Origin: Mycolicibacterium phocaicum
GTDB lineage: Bacteria; Actinomycetota; Actinomycetes; Mycobacteriales; Mycobacteriaceae
Length of the DNA: 64,000 nt
Reading direction: 5' to 3'
Assembly (NCBI RefSeq): GCF_010731115.1
Contig: NZ_AP022616.1
Location: 2,852,001-2,916,000 of the forward strand
Shown here: in pieces, positions 8,414 to 17,255 of the stretch
Numbering within the stretch: the first letter of the stretch is position 1
How the letters are laid out: each line of letters starts with the position of its first letter
The notes under the pieces: model-generated
What the model was told of the DNA's origin: nothing
Database searches by the model: none
The model's input: only the letters and a program-made list of their open reading frames with translations
Translations under genes and position numbers: made by a program

Positions 8414-9289
8414 CTACGCCGACACCGCCTCTACCAACGCGTCCGCGGCGAGCAGACCAAGGTTGTTGGACGCCAGTGGGCTGTCACCGGTGAGCAGCCT
8501 TCGGTCCTGATGGACCTGGCCGGTCATCTGGTCGTTCACGACCTTGACCCCCTGGTTCTCCAATGCCTCCGCGATGAACAGTCGCAGCCCGCCGGGCAGG
8601 TAGCCGATGTCCTTGTTGGGACCCTTGTCCAGTGCGTCCGGGAAGATGCAGATGCTGTAACCCTTGAACGGCGACTCCGCCTTGCCGATCGCGGCGGCGA
8701 GCAGGCTGGCGGGCCCGTGACAGAGCGTGATGATGAACTTGTCGTTCTCCAATGCCCAGTCGAGTACCTGCCCCACCTCGGGACTGAACGGGATACCTAC
8801 CTCGACGCCGTGGCCACCCGGGATGAACACCGCGAGGTAGTCGGAATCGGGCCCCAGCTTGTCGGCGATCACCTCACGCAGATTCAGCGGCTCCTTGAGC
8901 TTGGGCTTGAGGTCGGCATACGTCTGCTGCACGGCTTCGTCCTTGCCCGGCATCGCCCACAACTCCAGCTTGACCGGGTTTCCGGTGATGGTGGCGACGT
9001 CGACGTCGAAGCCCGCGGCCATCAGGTGGTGCAGCGGCAGCAGCATTTCCACGGGGTGATTCCCGGTGGAGAACATGGTGCCGTTGTCCATCAGCAGATA
9101 GCGCTCGTCGGTGGCGATCATCAGAATCTTCCACCGGCCGCGGGTATACGCGCCCTCATGTTTGACGCCGCCGAAATCCGTTCTGTCCGAGGTGTATTGG
9201 CTCAACGAGTACGCCGAGGGAAAGAAGGCGTTGTCCTCGGCCGGATCGGGTGTCGGGGACTTGCTCAATTGGTCGTGATCGGTTGCCAC
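8414..9289 (-). CDS. hchA: Protein/nucleotide deglycase, glyoxalase III (HchA/Hsp31)
   Basis: A 291-residue DJ-1/PfpI-superfamily enzyme matching E. coli HchA along its length. It has the glutamate in [10 protein letters not shown], the nucleophilic cysteine in [11 protein letters not shown], and the C-terminal [13 protein letters not shown] signature. HchA detoxifies methylglyoxal and repairs glycated proteins, and it acts as a holding chaperone under stress. The start is a GTG at 9289 preceded by GAGGTGAAG. It is divergent from the PucR regulator, with about 200 bases between them that hold promoters only. Confidence 0.93.
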   Translation of the reverse strand: MATDHDQLSKSPTPDPAEDNAFFPSAYSLSQYTSDRTDFGGVKHEGAYTRGRWKILMIATDERYLLMDNGTMFSTGNHPVEMLLPLHHLMAAGFDVDVATITGNPVKLELWAMPGKDEAVQQTYADLKPKLKEPLNLREVIADKLGPDSDYLAVFIPGGHGVEVGIPFSPEVGQVLDWALENDKFIITLCHGPASLLAAAIGKAESPFKGYSICIFPDALDKGPNKDIGYLPGGLRLFIAEALENQGVKVVNDQMTGQVHQDRRLLTGDSPLASNNLGLLAADALVEAVSA

Positions 9290-9473
9290 AGCACTTCACC
9301 TCAATCTTTGTCAGCTTGCTCGCAGTCGGGGGTGACCGTCCGGAATCGCTACGGTCCGCGACGTTCTTCCCGCTTTCCATCTTGAGACGCCGGGACCTGG
9401 AAGTCGATGGCGGCGGTAACCAGACGGGCGGTGCGAATTTGTCCGCAGGAACAAACGACCCCGGCAGTTCCCC

Positions 9474-9479
9474 TACCCT
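9474..9479 (+). promoter_or_regulatory. -10 box of leaderless pucR-type transcript
   Basis: TACCCT ends six bases before the GTG at 9486, and no Shine-Dalgarno sequence is present. This supports a leaderless message and the chosen start. Confidence 0.5.
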
Positions 9480-9485
9480 GAACGA

Positions 9486-10700
9486 GTGTCCGCCAATCCG
9501 ACCGACCCAGGGCGCATGATCGCGGCACGTCTGTTGCCCCGGGTCTCGGAGCTGGCACACGTCCTGGTCGACCGCATTCAGCAGAACATCGAGGTATATC
9601 GCAGCGGGGGCCTGGTTCCCGAGGACGATCTGTACGAATCCTGCCGGGCCAACCTGGAGTTCATGTTTCGCCACCTGGCGCATGAGCCGATGCTCGACCT
9701 CGAAGCACCACGGCGCACCGGTCGACGACGCGCCGACCAGCGCGTTCCACTTGCCCTGGTGCAGAACGCATTCCGGAATTCGTTCGAGTGCATGTGGCAG
9801 ATGATCGTGACCGCGGCGGCCGAGACCGAATCAGTTACCGATGCCGACCTGGTCGGCATCGCAGGCGAGGTCTGGTCGTTCCACGACACCTTCACCGGCG
9901 CAATGATGAACGCTTTCAACGAGACCGTCGCGCAGTTGATGCTGCGCCACGATCAGGAACGCTCGGCACTTGTCGAGGCGGTGTTGCAAGGCGGGATGGG
10001 CGATGCAAAAACTGTCCACGACGCCGCCGACCTGTTGGCACTTCCGTATCAGGGGACCTTCGCGGTAGTGGCGGCCGACGCTCCGGGGCTGGCTCGCCAT
10101 GCCCTGCCGAACGTCGAACCCGTGCTGCGGGCCCGCGATATCGGCTCGGCGTGGCGCCTGACGCCCGACCTGCATCTCGGAATCGTTTCCCTGCGGAACG
10201 CCGCTGGAATGACCGAGCTTGTCGACACACTGCGGTCTCTCGCCACCAGCCGGGTCGGCGTCAGCCCAGCGTTCAGCCGGCTCGACCAGACTCCGCAGGC
10301 GCTGCATCTGGCCCGGAATGCGCTCGGCGCCGGACGAATCGGCGTCGCCGCGGTGACGGTTTTCGATGACAGCCCTGTGCCGATGCTGGTGGTCAGCGCG
10401 CCGACGACGGCCGCCGCGATCAGCAAGCAGATCCTCGGACCCATTCTTGAGCTGAGCGACAGCGACCGCGAGTTGCTCATCACGACCATGGCCGTCTACT
10501 TCGAGGTCGACGGATCGGCGAGCCAGGCAGCCGAGCGGCTCCACTGCCACCCGAACACCGTCCGCTACCGGTTGCGGCGAATCGAGAAGCTGGCCGGCCG
10601 CTCCTTCGAGCGGAAGCTGGATTCGGCCGAGCTGTACATCGCGCTGAACGCACTGAAGCAGCTGCCGACGATGCAGGCGGCTTCCGAAGAACAGATCTAG
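9486..10700 (+). CDS. PucR-family transcriptional regulator
   Basis: A 404-residue regulator with a long N-terminal sensory region and a C-terminal PucR-type helix-turn-helix (AERLHCHPNTVRYRLRRIEKLAGR, shown here in part: HPNTVRYRLRRIEKL). PucR/CdaR regulators usually control catabolic or purine-related genes in response to a small molecule; the ligand here is not evident. The stop codon overlaps the stop of the convergent P450 gene by four bases. The P450 or the divergent hchA could be targets, which is inference from position only. Confidence 0.85.
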   Translation: MSANPTDPGRMIAARLLPRVSELAHVLVDRIQQNIEVYRSGGLVPEDDLYESCRANLEFMFRHLAHEPMLDLEAPRRTGRRRADQRVPLALVQNAFRNSFECMWQMIVTAAAETESVTDADLVGIAGEVWSFHDTFTGAMMNAFNETVAQLMLRHDQERSALVEAVLQGGMGDAKTVHDAADLLALPYQGTFAVVAADAPGLARHALPNVEPVLRARDIGSAWRLTPDLHLGIVSLRNAAGMTELVDTLRSLATSRVGVSPAFSRLDQTPQALHLARNALGAGRIGVAAVTVFDDSPVPMLVVSAPTTAAAISKQILGPILELSDSDRELLITTMAVYFEVDGSASQAAERLHCHPNTVRYRLRRIEKLAGRSFERKLDSAELYIALNALKQLPTMQAASEEQI

Positions 10701-12004
10701 GTCGCCGATCCGCGATGGAGGACGAGCGGCAGACGCGTCGGTCCGCGCAGCGAACTGTTGGTCGACCACGTCGTCGGCCCGGCCGTCGAGATTCGCGAGA
10801 CTCGAGTGACGAGCTCGCGGAGAACCGCGTGTGCCTCCATCCGCGCCAACGGCGCGCCCAGGCAGAGATGGGCGCCGAAGCCGAATCCGACATGGGTCCG
10901 CGGGTTGCGGTCCGTGCGGAAGACATCGGGGTCGTCGAATGCGAGTGGATCGCGGTTCGCGGCGCCGAAGGACAGTAGGACGCGAGAACCCGTCGGAATG
11001 GTGACCTCACCGACCCGGTAGGGCGCGCGGGTGTAGCGGTAGAGGTTCTGAATGGGACTGGTGTACCGGATGTGTTCCTCGACGGCCTGCGGGATCAGGT
11101 CCGGATTCTCCCGGATCATGTCGTATTGATCCGGGTTCAGCGCGTAGGTGTGCAGCATCCCGCCGAGCAGATTGGTGGTCGTCTCGTTGCCGGCAATCAG
11201 CAGCAGGATCGCGATCTGGAACAGCGCCTCGTCCGACAAGGCACCATCGGAGCTGTGGGCGAGCAGCCGTCCGAGCACCGTGTCCGAGCCCTTCAGTTCT
11301 CCCGCCGCCAGATGTCGTAAGAAGTAGCGGCGCAACGCCATTGCGGCGCCCATTGATTTCACGGCGTCGATGAGGCCGGGGACGGTCGGGGCGAAGTTGA
11401 TCAGCCGCGTGCTCTCGTCCGACCATCGGCGAAACTCGGCGATGTCACGCTCGGGGACGCCGAGTAGTGCGGCGATGACCCGCAGCGGCAGCGGGACCGT
11501 CAGTCGCTGAACGGCGTCTGATCCCGGCGCGGCGATGAGATCGCCGACGAGCTCCGCGGCGAGCCCATCGATGGTGCTGCGCCAACTGTCCAGGGCGCCT
11601 TTGGTGAAGGCCGGCTGCACCTGCTTGCGCAGCCGACTGTGCTGCGGGCCGTCGGTCACGACGACGAGGTCGGCGACCATCCGAATCCGGGTCACCCCTT
11701 GGCTGCTGGTGACCTGGTCGGTGTCACGCAGCGCCGCACGAACGTCGTCGAGCCGGTGCAGAATCCACGTCGCCCGCTGTGGGCTGTAGTGCACCCGCCC
11801 ACCCCGATGCAGGGCCGCGTACGCCTCGTGCGGATGGGCGGCCGTCTTCGGGTCCAGTGGGTCATAGTCGGTGTTGACGGCGCCGGTCCAGCTTCGGTAG
11901 CCGCGGCGGCGGGCGCGCACCGCCGCCGCGACGTTCAGCTGGCCGGCCGCCAGCAGCGGCGAAAGCACCGCGGTGGTGCCACGTACCGCCTGTGCGACTG
12001 TCAT
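10697..12004 (-). CDS. Cytochrome P450
   Basis: A 435-residue soluble P450. The oxygen-binding I-helix motif AGNETTTN, the ExxR motif in EEHIRYTS and the haem-ligand loop FGFGAHLCLGA are all intact, so it should be functional. The start at 12004 (MTVAQAVRG) has GGAAGG upstream; an ATG nine codons earlier is less likely. The CYP family and substrate cannot be told from sequence alone. It lies divergent from a TetR gene that carries a frameshift, so its regulator may be broken and the P450 perhaps expressed constitutively; that is inference. Confidence 0.93.
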   Translation of the reverse strand: MTVAQAVRGTTAVLSPLLAAGQLNVAAAVRARRRGYRSWTGAVNTDYDPLDPKTAAHPHEAYAALHRGGRVHYSPQRATWILHRLDDVRAALRDTDQVTSSQGVTRIRMVADLVVVTDGPQHSRLRKQVQPAFTKGALDSWRSTIDGLAAELVGDLIAAPGSDAVQRLTVPLPLRVIAALLGVPERDIAEFRRWSDESTRLINFAPTVPGLIDAVKSMGAAMALRRYFLRHLAAGELKGSDTVLGRLLAHSSDGALSDEALFQIAILLLIAGNETTTNLLGGMLHTYALNPDQYDMIRENPDLIPQAVEEHIRYTSPIQNLYRYTRAPYRVGEVTIPTGSRVLLSFGAANRDPLAFDDPDVFRTDRNPRTHVGFGFGAHLCLGAPLARMEAHAVLRELVTRVSRISTAGPTTWSTNSSLRGPTRLPLVLHRGSAT

Positions 12005-12221
12005 GTCAGCGGACCTTCCTGGTTGCCACATGATCAGCGTCCGTGCCGGCCACCGAGGTGGTCAATGCGTCTCGTCGAAGTTGCAAGGCCCACCAGCAGC
12101 TCGTCGTCGGTTGTCGGACTCGGGCCAATTCCCGACCAGCCCGTACCCGTGAGATGAAAACCACAGAACGTCTCAAGGTGATAGAACGGATTTTGCTTCG
12201 ATCGCGAGGAGGCCCCACCGC

Positions 12222-12778
12222 ATGCCGCAACATGACTGGGTGCTCGGCGCCGACCGCAACGCCGAAGCCCTCGCCCGCATTCTCTCGGCATCCTCGGACC
12301 TGGTGTCCCGCAGAGGGTTCGAAGCGTTCACGGTCGAAGCGGTGGCCGCCGAACTGCACTGTTCCCCGCCACTGTCTACCGCCGCGCAGGTGGCAAGGCC
12401 GCCATCCTCGAGCGACTCGTATCGCTCTTCGCCGCACGAATCGTCGGCTCCATCCGCGAGGCCATCGCCGACCTGGAGGGTACTGAGCGCGTTGTGGCCG
12501 CCATCGTCGTCGCTCTGGACTGCATGCGGGCCGAACCGCTGGGAAAGGTCATCATGGGAGACATCCGGCCCGATCGCGACAGCGGGGCCGTGACCGCGTC
12601 ACCTCTGGTTGCCAAGTTCGCCGACGAGATGATCGGGCGCCACGATCCGCTGGCGGCGCAATGGCTGATCCGTGTGACATTCGCGCTGTGGTACTGGCCG
12701 CTCAAGGACAAGCAGTCCGAATACGAACTGGTGAAGCGCTTCGCCGGCCCGTCGGTGACCCTGGGCCTGGGTGAGTGA
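12222..12778 (+). pseudogene. TetR-family regulator with a one-base frameshift
   Basis: The first frame (ATG 12222, after AGGAGG) encodes a TetR DNA-binding start: residues ALARILSASSDLVSRRGFEA, then TVEAVAAELHCSP. At about 12366-12370 the frame breaks. Continuing one base earlier gives the expected ATVYRRAGGKAAILERLV, and this frame stays open to the stop at 12778 with a normal TetR ligand domain. Restoring one G in the CCCCGCC run would give about 185 residues, the usual family length. It is either a real loss-of-function deletion or a sequencing error in a C/G run. Confidence 0.85.
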
Positions 12779-12801
12779 ACTCCCGCCAGGTCCGGAAACA
12801 G

Positions 12802-12831
12802 AAATGGGGCCGGTGGACACCGACCCCATTT
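12802..12831. terminator. Hairpin between tetR remnant and tRNA-Ala
   Basis: The arms AAATGGGGCCGGT and ACCGACCCCATTT pair with one G-U. The hairpin sits just downstream of both the TetR frame and the minus-strand tRNA and ends in an AT-rich edge on both strands, so it could terminate in both directions. Confidence 0.65.
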
Positions 12832-12840
12832 GAATCTCTG

Positions 12841-12913
12841 TGGAGCTAAGGGGAATCGAACCCCTGACCTTCTCGATGCGAACGAGACGCGCTACCAACT
12901 GCGCTATAGCCCC
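12841..12913 (-). tRNA. tRNA-Ala (anticodon CGC)
   Basis: On the minus strand the sequence folds as a complete cloverleaf. The acceptor stem GGGGCTA pairs with TAGCTCC and includes the G3-U70 pair that identifies alanine tRNAs. The D-arm is GCGC-AGTTGGTA-GCGC, the anticodon stem TCTCG/CGAGA has loop TTCGCAT (anticodon CGC), and the T-arm is AGGGG-TTCGATT-CCCCT. The discriminator is A. The terminal CCA is not encoded (the next bases are CAG), so it must be added after transcription. Confidence 0.95.
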
Positions 12914-12963
12914 TTGTACCGGAAGCAAAGGCTACCAGTACCGGTCCGCCACATGAAAACCGG

Positions 12964-14157
12964 TTACTGCCCGGCCGCCCGCGGCAGGTCGTAGTCCCTG
13001 GCCATCCGGGTGTATTCCAGGTGTTCGAAGATCGGATCCTCGTCATCGATGTCCAGCACTACGGCGCCCGGACGCCGCAAGCGAGAGGGGACGACGTCGA
13101 ACTCCTCGTCCTGCGTGTTCTCCACGCCGTGTCGGGACCGCATCATCCGCTGGGCCCGACGGCGCCGCAGCTGCTCTTCGATGCGCGTCTGGCGGCGGAG
13201 GTAGGCCAGGTACAGCACAGCAGTCGCGCTGACCAGGCCGCAGAACCACCACCACATGCTGGATGCCAGTGTGAAGGCCACCACGCCGGTGACCAGGATG
13301 GCCACCGCCATGCCCGAGAGCATGCGGCTGCGGAACCGGTATTTGCGCTCGGCGGCGGCGACGGCGGCTTTCGACTCGTAGCGGCTGCGCCGCGCCGTCG
13401 ACATCGACTCGGCCAACTTCGGCTCGGCCTCCGATGCCGCCTCGACACCCGAGGTGTCGTCGACGTACTCGTAGTCGTGCTCGGTGCCGTCCTCGACTTC
13501 GGCCTCGGCTTCGGGCGCTTCCTCGGCAGGTTCCTCGTCAGCCGCAACGGCCTCGTGCACGTCGGTGGTCGGCTCAGGCTCTGTCTCGGTCTCCACGTCG
13601 GGCTCGGCCGCCACCATCTCGTCCGTGAGCGCCTCCTCCGGGTCGAAGTCGGCCTCAGAGATGGTCCGGATCGCCATGGTCGGCGTCGCGATCTCATCGA
13701 AAAGTGTTGGCTGTTCGGCCGTTTCGGGCTCCGGAACGGCTTTCATGCGCCCAGAGGCGCCGATCGGCAACGCACCGGAGTCCATCTCGACGACCTCGAC
13801 GTCGAGGTACTCCGATTCCTCGACGACGACGTGCTCGACGACCACCATCGAATGCGTCTTATCCGCTTCGGGGTCGGCGACCGGGATCGAGTCGGTGGTC
13901 GCATCGCTGCGCGCGAAGTCTTCTTCGAACGCGCTGAGATCGTCGTGCTTCCAATGCGGGTCGCTGTGGTGCCCTGCGGCGGGCCCACTGCGGCGTCGCA
14001 GCCGGCTGTTGCCGTTCGTGTTGAGCACGCGGGTCGCCAATGCGACATCGCTCGTCCGGCGGACGTTCTCGCGCTTGCTGATCAACATCGGCACCAACAC
14101 GAACAACCACAACACGACGAGGGATATCCACAGTAGGGATTGGGGGATGCTTGGCAT
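12964..14157 (-). CDS. glpR: Divisome-associated membrane protein SepX/GlpR (counterpart of Rv0996)
   Basis: A 397-residue protein with one N-terminal membrane helix (SLLWISLVVLWLFVLVPML), a long acidic, probably disordered cytoplasmic region (about residues 60-250), and two further helices (MLSGMAVAILVTGVVAFTLA and a WWWFCGLVSATAVLYLAYL-type stretch). This is the layout of GlpR/SepX, described in Corynebacterium as the membrane receptor for the gephyrin-like protein Glp at the FtsZ ring. The start at 14157 follows AAAGGAG. Its partner Glp is encoded two genes upstream on the same strand, which supports the assignment. Confidence 0.85.
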   Translation of the reverse strand: MPSIPQSLLWISLVVLWLFVLVPMLISKRENVRRTSDVALATRVLNTNGNSRLRRRSGPAAGHHSDPHWKHDDLSAFEEDFARSDATTDSIPVADPEADKTHSMVVVEHVVVEESEYLDVEVVEMDSGALPIGASGRMKAVPEPETAEQPTLFDEIATPTMAIRTISEADFDPEEALTDEMVAAEPDVETETEPEPTTDVHEAVAADEEPAEEAPEAEAEVEDGTEHDYEYVDDTSGVEAASEAEPKLAESMSTARRSRYESKAAVAAAERKYRFRSRMLSGMAVAILVTGVVAFTLASSMWWWFCGLVSATAVLYLAYLRRQTRIEEQLRRRRAQRMMRSRHGVENTQDEEFDVVPSRLRRPGAVVLDIDDEDPIFEHLEYTRMARDYDLPRAAGQ

Positions 14158-14225
14158 GTCGCCGGCTCCTTTCCCCATCAGATTAGGTCCGTGACCAGCG
14201 CATCCGAAGCCGACGCGCCAAGGTC

Positions 14226-14282
14226 AATTACACACCTGTAATTCGCTACTTACAAGCACATCAGTCACAGATGTCACATCTG
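14226..14282 (-). promoter_or_regulatory. Upstream region of glpR with MtrA-like direct repeat and two palindromes
   Basis: Three elements are visible. AATTAC-N6-GTAATT at 14226-14243 is a perfect inverted repeat. GTCACA occurs twice with a nine-base period (14264-14269 and 14273-14278), the arrangement of MtrA response-regulator sites in mycobacteria. CAGATGTCACATCTG (14268-14282) is a perfect palindrome overlapping the second repeat. Binding is inferred. Confidence 0.5.
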
Positions 14283-14300
14283 CAACACAGTCCTATTTGC

Positions 14301-14349
14301 GATTTGTGCACGATTTGCCGCGCCCACCGCGGACTATCGTGCACAAATC
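14301..14349. terminator. Large hairpin immediately after rimJ
   Basis: Fourteen-base perfect arms (GATTTGTGCACGAT and ATCGTGCACAAATC) enclose a second stem CCGCG/CGCGG with loop CCCAC. It begins two bases after the rimJ stop and separates the galU-glp-rimJ transcript from glpR. No clear U-tract follows, as is common for mycobacterial terminators. Confidence 0.7.
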
Positions 14350-14351
14350 CC

Positions 14352-15005
14352 TCAGACCCAGGTGGCTCGGCCCTCCCTGACCAGCGCCGATGATGCCGAC
14401 TGCGCCATCTCTTCGACGGTCATGGCGACCAGCAGGTGGTCCCGCCAGGCGCCGTCGACTTCGAGGTACCGCTGCAGCAGCCCCTCCTCGCGGAACCCCA
14501 CCCGCGCCAGGACCGACCGACTCGGACCGTTTTCCGGGCGGACGGTCGCCTCGATCCGGTGCAGTCCGACCGGCCCGAAGGCATGGTCGACGCCGAGCGC
14601 CAGCGCGGCCGTCGCGATCCCGCCGCCGGTGAACTGACGCGCCACCCAGTAGCCGATCCACGCCGACCGCAGCGCCCCGTGGGTCACGTTGCCGATGGTC
14701 AACTGCCCGCAGAACTCACCGTCCAACTCGATGACGTACGGCAGCATGCGGCCGCGCCGGGCTTCCGACCGCAACCCCGAACACAGCGCCGGCCAAGACG
14801 AAACAGCGTGGCGCGCAGTCCAATCCACCTCACCGACCGGCTCCCAGGGCTCCAGGTGGGCGCGGTCCGTCAGCCGCATCCGGCTCCACACCGCACCGTC
14901 GCGCAACCGCACCGGCCGCAATCGCACCACTCCGGCGCGCACGCGGATCGGGCCGACCGACAGCGGCCAGCCCGGATGCATCGCACTCGAACGCAACAGG
15001 TTCAC
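14352..15005 (-). CDS. rimJ: GNAT acetyltransferase, RimJ-like
   Basis: A 217-residue GNAT protein of the RimJ/RimL type (counterpart of Rv0995), whose namesakes acetylate the N-terminal alanine of ribosomal proteins. Visible features are RLRPVRLRDG at the start of the fold, IGYWVARQFTGGGIATAALA at the acetyl-CoA loop and NGPSRSVLARVGFREEG near the end. The start is a GTG at 15005, three bases after the Glp stop, so the genes are one operon. The actual substrate in mycobacteria is not known; the constant neighbourhood with divisome genes is notable. Confidence 0.85.
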   Translation of the reverse strand: MNLLRSSAMHPGWPLSVGPIRVRAGVVRLRPVRLRDGAVWSRMRLTDRAHLEPWEPVGEVDWTARHAVSSWPALCSGLRSEARRGRMLPYVIELDGEFCGQLTIGNVTHGALRSAWIGYWVARQFTGGGIATAALALGVDHAFGPVGLHRIEATVRPENGPSRSVLARVGFREEGLLQRYLEVDGAWRDHLLVAMTVEEMAQSASSALVREGRATWV

Positions 15006-15008
15006 GAA

Positions 15009-16247
15009 TCAGCCGCGCTGCGCAAGAAAGGCCACATCGACCGATTCGCCCGTGCGAATCTGCTCGGCCTCGGTGGGCACGATCACCAGGCAGTTCGCCT
15101 CGGCGAGGGTGGCCAGCAGGTGCGACGCCCCCGGCGCCCCGCCCAGCGCCTGCACCAGATATTCGCCGGTGTCCTGATCACGCATGAGCTGCCCGCGCAG
15201 AAATCCCTTGCGCCCCACCACCGATGAGATGGGCGACAACGTCCGGGCCGGCACCACGCGCCGCATCGGCTGCCGCTTGCCCAGCGACATCCGGATCAAC
15301 GGACGGACCATCACCTCGAAGACCACGAGCGCGCTCACCGGGTTCGCGGGCAGCAGGAAGACCGGGACGCCGTCACGCCCGAGCGTGCCGAAACCCTGCA
15401 CCGATCCGGGGTGCATCGCGATCCGGGCGACCTCCATCTCCCCCAGCTCGGCGAGCACCGCGCGCACACCCTCGGCCGCCGCACCGCCGACAGCGCCCGC
15501 GATCACCACGACTTCCGACCGGCTCAGTTGGCCCTCGATCACATCGCGCAGGGTCTTGGGGTCGGCGTCGACGATGCCGACGCGGTTCACCTCGGCGCCG
15601 GCGTCGCGACCGGCGGCGGCCAACGCATAGGAGTTGACGTCATAGACCTGGCCGTTGCCGGGCGTGCGGGAGATGTCGACCAGCTCGCCGCCGACGGAGA
15701 TGACCGTCAGCCGCGGCCGCGGGTGGACCAGCACGCGTTCGCGGCCCACGGCCGCCAGGAGCCCGACCTGGGCCGGCCCGATGATGGTGCCGGCACGCAC
15801 CGCGACGTCGCCGGGCTGCACGTCGTCCCCGGTACGACGGACATAGGCGCCGGACCGCACCCCGCGCAGGACCCGCACGCGCGATTCGCCGCCATCCGTC
15901 CAGCGCAGCGGCAGCACCGCGTCGGCGAGCGTGGGCATCGGCGCACCGGTCTGCACCCGCGCGGCCTGACGCGGCTGCAGGCGGGTGGGAGTGCGTTCGC
16001 CGGCGGCGATGGTCGAGACCACGGGCAGCGTGACGTCGGCGTCGCCGCCGGAATCCGCGCCCATCACGTCGACGCTGCGCACGGCATAGCCGTCGATGGC
16101 GGCTTGATCGAATCCGGGCAGCGGGCGTTCGGTGACCACCTCTTCGGCGCACATCAGGCCCTGCGCTTCGGCTATCGCCACCCGCACCGGCCGCGGTGCC
16201 ACCGCCGCAGCCGCAACCCGGGCCTGCTGGTCCTCAACCGAACGCAC
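15009..16247 (-). CDS. glp: Gephyrin-like molybdotransferase Glp (MoeA fold; counterpart of Rv0994)
   Basis: A 412-residue MoeA-fold protein with FDQAAIDGYAVRS, LTVISVGGELVD, GQVYDVNSYAL and FLLPANPVSALVVFEV. Canonical MoeA inserts molybdate into adenylylated molybdopterin and uses a conserved SGGVSVGD-type loop; here that loop reads AGAVGGAAAEGV, without the acidic residue. Corynebacterial Glp proteins moonlight in cell division through FtsZ and the membrane receptor GlpR, and glpR lies two genes downstream. The altered loop suggests weak or absent molybdotransferase activity, which is inference. Confidence 0.85.
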   Translation of the reverse strand: MRSVEDQQARVAAAAVAPRPVRVAIAEAQGLMCAEEVVTERPLPGFDQAAIDGYAVRSVDVMGADSGGDADVTLPVVSTIAAGERTPTRLQPRQAARVQTGAPMPTLADAVLPLRWTDGGESRVRVLRGVRSGAYVRRTGDDVQPGDVAVRAGTIIGPAQVGLLAAVGRERVLVHPRPRLTVISVGGELVDISRTPGNGQVYDVNSYALAAAGRDAGAEVNRVGIVDADPKTLRDVIEGQLSRSEVVVIAGAVGGAAAEGVRAVLAELGEMEVARIAMHPGSVQGFGTLGRDGVPVFLLPANPVSALVVFEVMVRPLIRMSLGKRQPMRRVVPARTLSPISSVVGRKGFLRGQLMRDQDTGEYLVQALGGAPGASHLLATLAEANCLVIVPTEAEQIRTGESVDVAFLAQRG

Positions 16248-16333
16248 AGCTCGCCTTTCCGCATACCTCGCACACCGTGGCTGACCACATGCTCGCGCAC
16301 GTGCGGGCCAACCGTACCGCCGGTGTCAGGCGC

Positions 16334-17248
16334 TCAGCGCTCGGCAAGACCCAATCGCTCGACCAACCAACGCCGCAATTCCGGGCCGTAGTCGTCGCGT
16401 TCCAACGCAAAGTCAACCGCAGCTTTAAGGTAGCCGCCGGGATTTCCCAGGTCGTGTCGGGACCCGCGGTGCACCACCACATGTACGGGGTGGCCGTCCT
16501 CGATGAGGAGCGCGATGGCATCCGTCAACTGGATCTCGCCGCCGACACCCTTCTGCACGCGCCGCAACGCGTCGAAGATCGCGCGGTCCAGGATGTACCG
16601 GCCGGCCGCGGCGAACGGCGACGGAGCGTCCTCGACCTTCGGCTTCTCCACCATGCCCTTGACGCGCAGCACATTCGGGTTGGCCGCGTCCGGCACGGTC
16701 TCGACGTCGAACACGCCGTAGGCGCTGATCTCGTCCTCGGGCACCTCGATGGCGCACAACACCGAGCCGCCGCGCTTGGCGCGTACCTTCGCCATGGTCT
16801 CCAGCACGCCGGTCGGCAGCACCAGATCGTCGGGCAGCAGGACCGCGATGGCGTCCTCGTCGGGCAGCAGCACCGGCTCGACGCAGCTGACGGCGTGGCC
16901 CAGGCCCAGCGGCTCGGCCTGCACGACCGACTCCACCTTGATCAATGCGGGTGCACGCCGCACCTTCTCGAGCATCACGTGCTTGCCGCGCGCCTCGAGC
17001 GTTCCTTCGAGGATGAGGTCCTCGACGAAATGCGCAACGACGCCGTCCTTGCCCTCCGAGGTCACGATGACCAGTCGCTCGCCGCCGGCGTCGGCAGCTT
17101 CCGCAGCAACCAGCTCGATGCCGGGGGTGTCGACGACCGGCAGCAACTCCTTGGGCACGGTCTTGGTGGCAGGCAGAAAACGCGTGCCCAGACCAGCCGC
17201 CGGGACCACCGCGGTACGCGGCATCGGCACTGAAGTCTGTGTCGTCAT
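16334..17248 (-). CDS. galU: UTP-glucose-1-phosphate uridylyltransferase
   Basis: A 304-residue nucleotidyltransferase making UDP-glucose for polysaccharide, trehalose and glycolipid synthesis. The signature PAAGLGTRFLPATKTVPKE (nucleotide-binding loop with catalytic-type Arg/Lys) is intact, followed by VTSEGKDGVVAHF, LGLGHAV and LLPDDLVLP. The ATG at 17248 has a TATCGT hexamer exactly seven bases upstream and no Shine-Dalgarno, suggesting a leaderless transcript. It heads the galU-glp-rimJ operon and is divergent from 5-FTHF cyclo-ligase, the arrangement of Rv0992c/Rv0993. Confidence 0.95.
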   Translation of the reverse strand: MTTQTSVPMPRTAVVPAAGLGTRFLPATKTVPKELLPVVDTPGIELVAAEAADAGGERLVIVTSEGKDGVVAHFVEDLILEGTLEARGKHVMLEKVRRAPALIKVESVVQAEPLGLGHAVSCVEPVLLPDEDAIAVLLPDDLVLPTGVLETMAKVRAKRGGSVLCAIEVPEDEISAYGVFDVETVPDAANPNVLRVKGMVEKPKVEDAPSPFAAAGRYILDRAIFDALRRVQKGVGGEIQLTDAIALLIEDGHPVHVVVHRGSRHDLGNPGGYLKAAVDFALERDDYGPELRRWLVERLGLAER

Positions 17249-17255
17249 TGTTCAC

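Noticed and set aside
12051..12062. CCACCGAGGTGG between the P450 and the TetR remnant as the TetR operator
   Set aside because: Short and only quasi-palindromic, about 40 bases from the P450 start with no second copy; too weak to list as a feature.
15009..16247. Plain moeA annotation for the MoeA-fold gene
   Set aside because: The active-site loop is degenerate and the GlpR partner is adjacent, so the gephyrin-like Glp reading explains more.
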